Source: Mesostigma viride
Lineage: Eukaryota; Streptophyta; Mesostigmatophyceae; Mesostigmatales; Mesostigmataceae
Assembly: GCA_009746045.1 (NCBI GenBank)
Contig: RPFO01000080.1
Span: forward strand, 1,098,920 to 1,162,919
Length of the DNA: 64,000 nt
Direction of reading: 5' to 3'
Shown here: one piece after another, positions 61,943-64,000 of the stretch
Position numbering within the stretch: position 1 is the stretch's first letter
Layout of the letters: the number at the start of each line of letters is the position of its first letter
Notes under the pieces: model-generated
The model's database searches: none
What the model saw: only the letters and a program-made list of their open reading frames with translations
Told to the model about the DNA's origin: nothing
Program-made: the position numbers and the translations under genes

Positions 61943-64000
61943 ATGGCTATCACGAACAAGAATGTCGCTAAGAAGCTTACCTACAACGAGGATGATGATG
62001 GGCAGGATCGGCGGATGCCCAGAGACAACAACAAGAAGCCGGCTGGCGATGCGGCCATTTCCAAGAAAAAGAAAAAGAACAAAAAGACTCACAATGGTTG
62101 CCAGGACGAGGGGACGGCGGCTGCAAAGCCGACCGACCTACCCCCCTCCCCTGCGAGGCCGGAGGCCGAGACGGCTCCCCCCGGGGAGACCGGCTTACCC
62201 TCGACTCCGGCGGCCGCCCCAGCCGCAACCACGGCTGGCGCGGCCATGGCTGCGGAGACCTCGGTGGTAAACCCCACTGAGGCTCCACAGTCCGGCCCCA
62301 CGTTGCCATCTCTTCGGGAGCGTATGCCCCGTCAGACGGCCTCGGTGGCACCGGACGGGACGATTACCTTTCGTCCCGCCACATCAAACCTTAATGTCCC
62401 TTTCGCCCAGGGACATAACCACATTGAGCTAACGTTTGGGCGACCCTCTGCGTCCCTTCTTCGCAAGAAGAAGGACATGGAGAGTATTAAACTCGCACGG
62501 GTGGTGCGAAAACCTGTGGAACCCATCGCCGGACAACCAATGTCCGACGATGAGGTATCCGACACTGCCAGTCTCCCCGATGGGGAGACTGAGATCAATC
62601 TTACCCCAGCGCTCCTGGCGGTCGAGCAGGCCGCGCTGGTGGCAAATGAAGAACGCCGAGCGCGGCAGCGGGACCGAGAGGTCCGCCGAGAGGCGGCTTT
62701 TCGGCTCGCCGCTAAGCGGCAAGAATATGAAGAGGAAGCCGCCCGTCGCCTGGCTACCCACCAGGCGATGGCGGACGCGTACCGCGAGGCCACCCAGCGG
62801 TTACGTGACCTCTTAAAAAATGCTGACTATCCCATGGACTATGCGGACAGTCAAGACCTGGCCGAGCTTGCTCGGTCAGCACACTTTAAAACCATGTCCT
62901 CCATCACCCAAGCCAGGGTCACGGAGGCCATCTTGGCCAAACATGGGGTGGTAGCTGAAGAAGCCCCCCCGCTGGAAACCACCAGCAAGAAACCCTCTCC
63001 CCCCCAACCCCTGCAGTACAAGGAGGGACTGCTGGCCCTGGGCGCGAGGAAGGGCAAAGAGGCGGACTGTCCAGTCCGGCCTGCTATGATCATGGGAGAA
63101 CCACTCCCTGACATACCCGAGGATGAGGCTGCTTTCAGGCAGCCCTCCGGGAGCATGAGGTACGCAAGGAGATGAAGCGTCTCATGCGGGAGGAGGCCAG
63201 GAGGAGAGCAGAGGCAGACACCCCTGCCCGCCCCTCCACCGATGGGGCTGGACCCAGTGGGGTTACCCGGACACCCCCGGGCTCCCCCAGGGCCACCATG
63301 ACCCCCCCTCCCCCTCCCCCACCACCCCAGGTTCGCCCTGTGGGTTGGGGCCCCCTCCCAAACCAGGGGGGGTGGCCAGGACCCCAGGAGGCCCTGGGGG
63401 GAGGTGCAGAGGTGCCACAGGCACCCAACAGGCCTGCTGAGGCCCCCCCAAGGAGCGGGGATGTCCTGGAACAGCTCGCCATTCTCCAGGCCCAGCTGGC
63501 CTCGTTGCAAGATCAGCAGTTAACAGCTAACCAGCTGCAAACTGTCGAGGGCCTGCGCGCCCTGATGTCGCGGTATGAGCGGGGGACCATCAACCTGGAC
63601 CCCACCCGCCTGCAACAAGCAACCGACAGCTTCTTGAGGGCCAACCCCCCTCTCACAGGTGTGTTTAACCCTCATAAAAAGGAATCCAAAATCAATATTG
63701 CTGGCTTGCCTGAGGGTCACACTGTTGAACAAGCTAAGCAATTTGTTTTTGCTTTGGAGTATGGGATGGAAGGTCTTAACCTTAGACATCAGTTTAAGGC
63801 TCTCAGGGCCTCCTCCACATTCCATCAATCATCTCCTGCAATCAGAGCATTGATTCAAACCTATCAGGAACGTACCCTGACACCTGAAGCAGCCATTGAA
63901 CAGTGGCCTACCTTTATCACTGATCTGAAACAGCTAGTGCTTACCAATAACCACATGGAAGCAGTAGAACGTTTCAACTGGCTTGCTGCATATAAGGTGA
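61943..64000 (+). CDS. Gag-like polyprotein, partial, with one frameshift
   Basis: The first frame (61943-63175) has a Lys-rich basic stretch (KKKKKNKK), a long Pro/Ala linker, and a heptad-like Arg/Glu helical region (EERRARQRDREVRREAAFRLAAKRQEYEEEAARRL). Near 63138-63142 a missing base shifts the frame. The reading then continues from about 63143 (ALREHEVRKEMKRLMREEARR) and stays open to the window end. It passes a Pro-rich segment, a short coiled coil (VLEQLAILQAQLASLQDQQ) and a capsid-like region (INIAGLPEGHTVEQAKQFVFALEYG; RALIQTYQERTLTPEAAIEQW). Layout and position suggest a retrotransposon gag. No zinc knuckle or pol is inside the window, so the class is open. The last ~340 bp are notably less GC-rich. 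Confidence 0.6.

Noticed and set aside
1-64000. Bacterial or phage origin with a defence system
   Set aside because: LTRs, chromodomain, Tc1/piggyBac ends, TATA boxes and LINEs mark this as eukaryotic nuclear DNA; no prokaryotic operon structure is present.

Overview
The window looks like nuclear DNA of a eukaryote, most likely an alga or another plant-lineage organism. There are no operons, ribosome-binding sites or bacterial genes. The space is filled with nested LTR retrotransposons, non-LTR retrotransposons (LINEs), TIR/MITE-type elements, satellites and microsatellites. The species cannot be named from the sequence alone. Only two regions look like possible host genes: a Gly/Ala-rich protein with a Tudor-like tail (about 0.88-3.5 kb) and a secreted protein with a VWA-like segment (46.2-48.5 kb).

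Layout. 0.3-0.92 kb: large inverted repeat. 0.88-3.5 kb: hypothetical gene region. 4.2-4.95 kb: ~174-bp satellite. 5.0-9.1 kb: decayed minus-strand Ty3/gypsy relic carrying a 379-bp tRNA-like insertion with a 30-bp duplication. 9.8-24.3 kb: two tandem copies of a ~660-bp unit; the first is broken by an ORF1-only LINE (13-bp TSD), the second by a 12.4-kb Ty1/copia element (11,664-24,055). A second, 4.56-kb non-autonomous copia element (15,042-19,604, TSD CCCTC) sits inside the pol of the first. 25-30 kb: diverged repeats and LINE fragments. 30.2-37.4 kb: LTR element with integrase and chromodomain but no gag, protease or RT. Its 5' LTR is split by a piggyBac-like TTAA element, and an inverted solo LTR follows. 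38.3-45.7 kb: one short repeat broken into three pieces by a TTAA-flanked insertion, a 4.0-kb TIR element carrying a large 8-bp microsatellite, and a Tc1/mariner-like TA-flanked element.

49.1-60.2 kb: head-to-tail array of six copies of a non-LTR retrotransposon, one apparently full length. It combines PHD finger, RING finger, C2HC finger, reverse transcriptase, CCHC knuckle and restriction-like endonuclease. Copies sit next to the same AT-rich target sequence, which is re-duplicated by successive insertions. 60.2-61.4 kb: unrelated minus-strand LINE relic. 61.4-64.0 kb: start of another gag-like polyprotein that runs off the window.

Most interesting: the multi-finger LINE and its self-targeting array; the outer copia element, with an extra ORF before gag, an in-frame UGA between gag and pol, a protease-like domain after the integrase and a GDD reverse transcriptase; and the inner copia element, which has heat-shock-element-like dyads just upstream of its TATA box and a membrane segment in place of pol.
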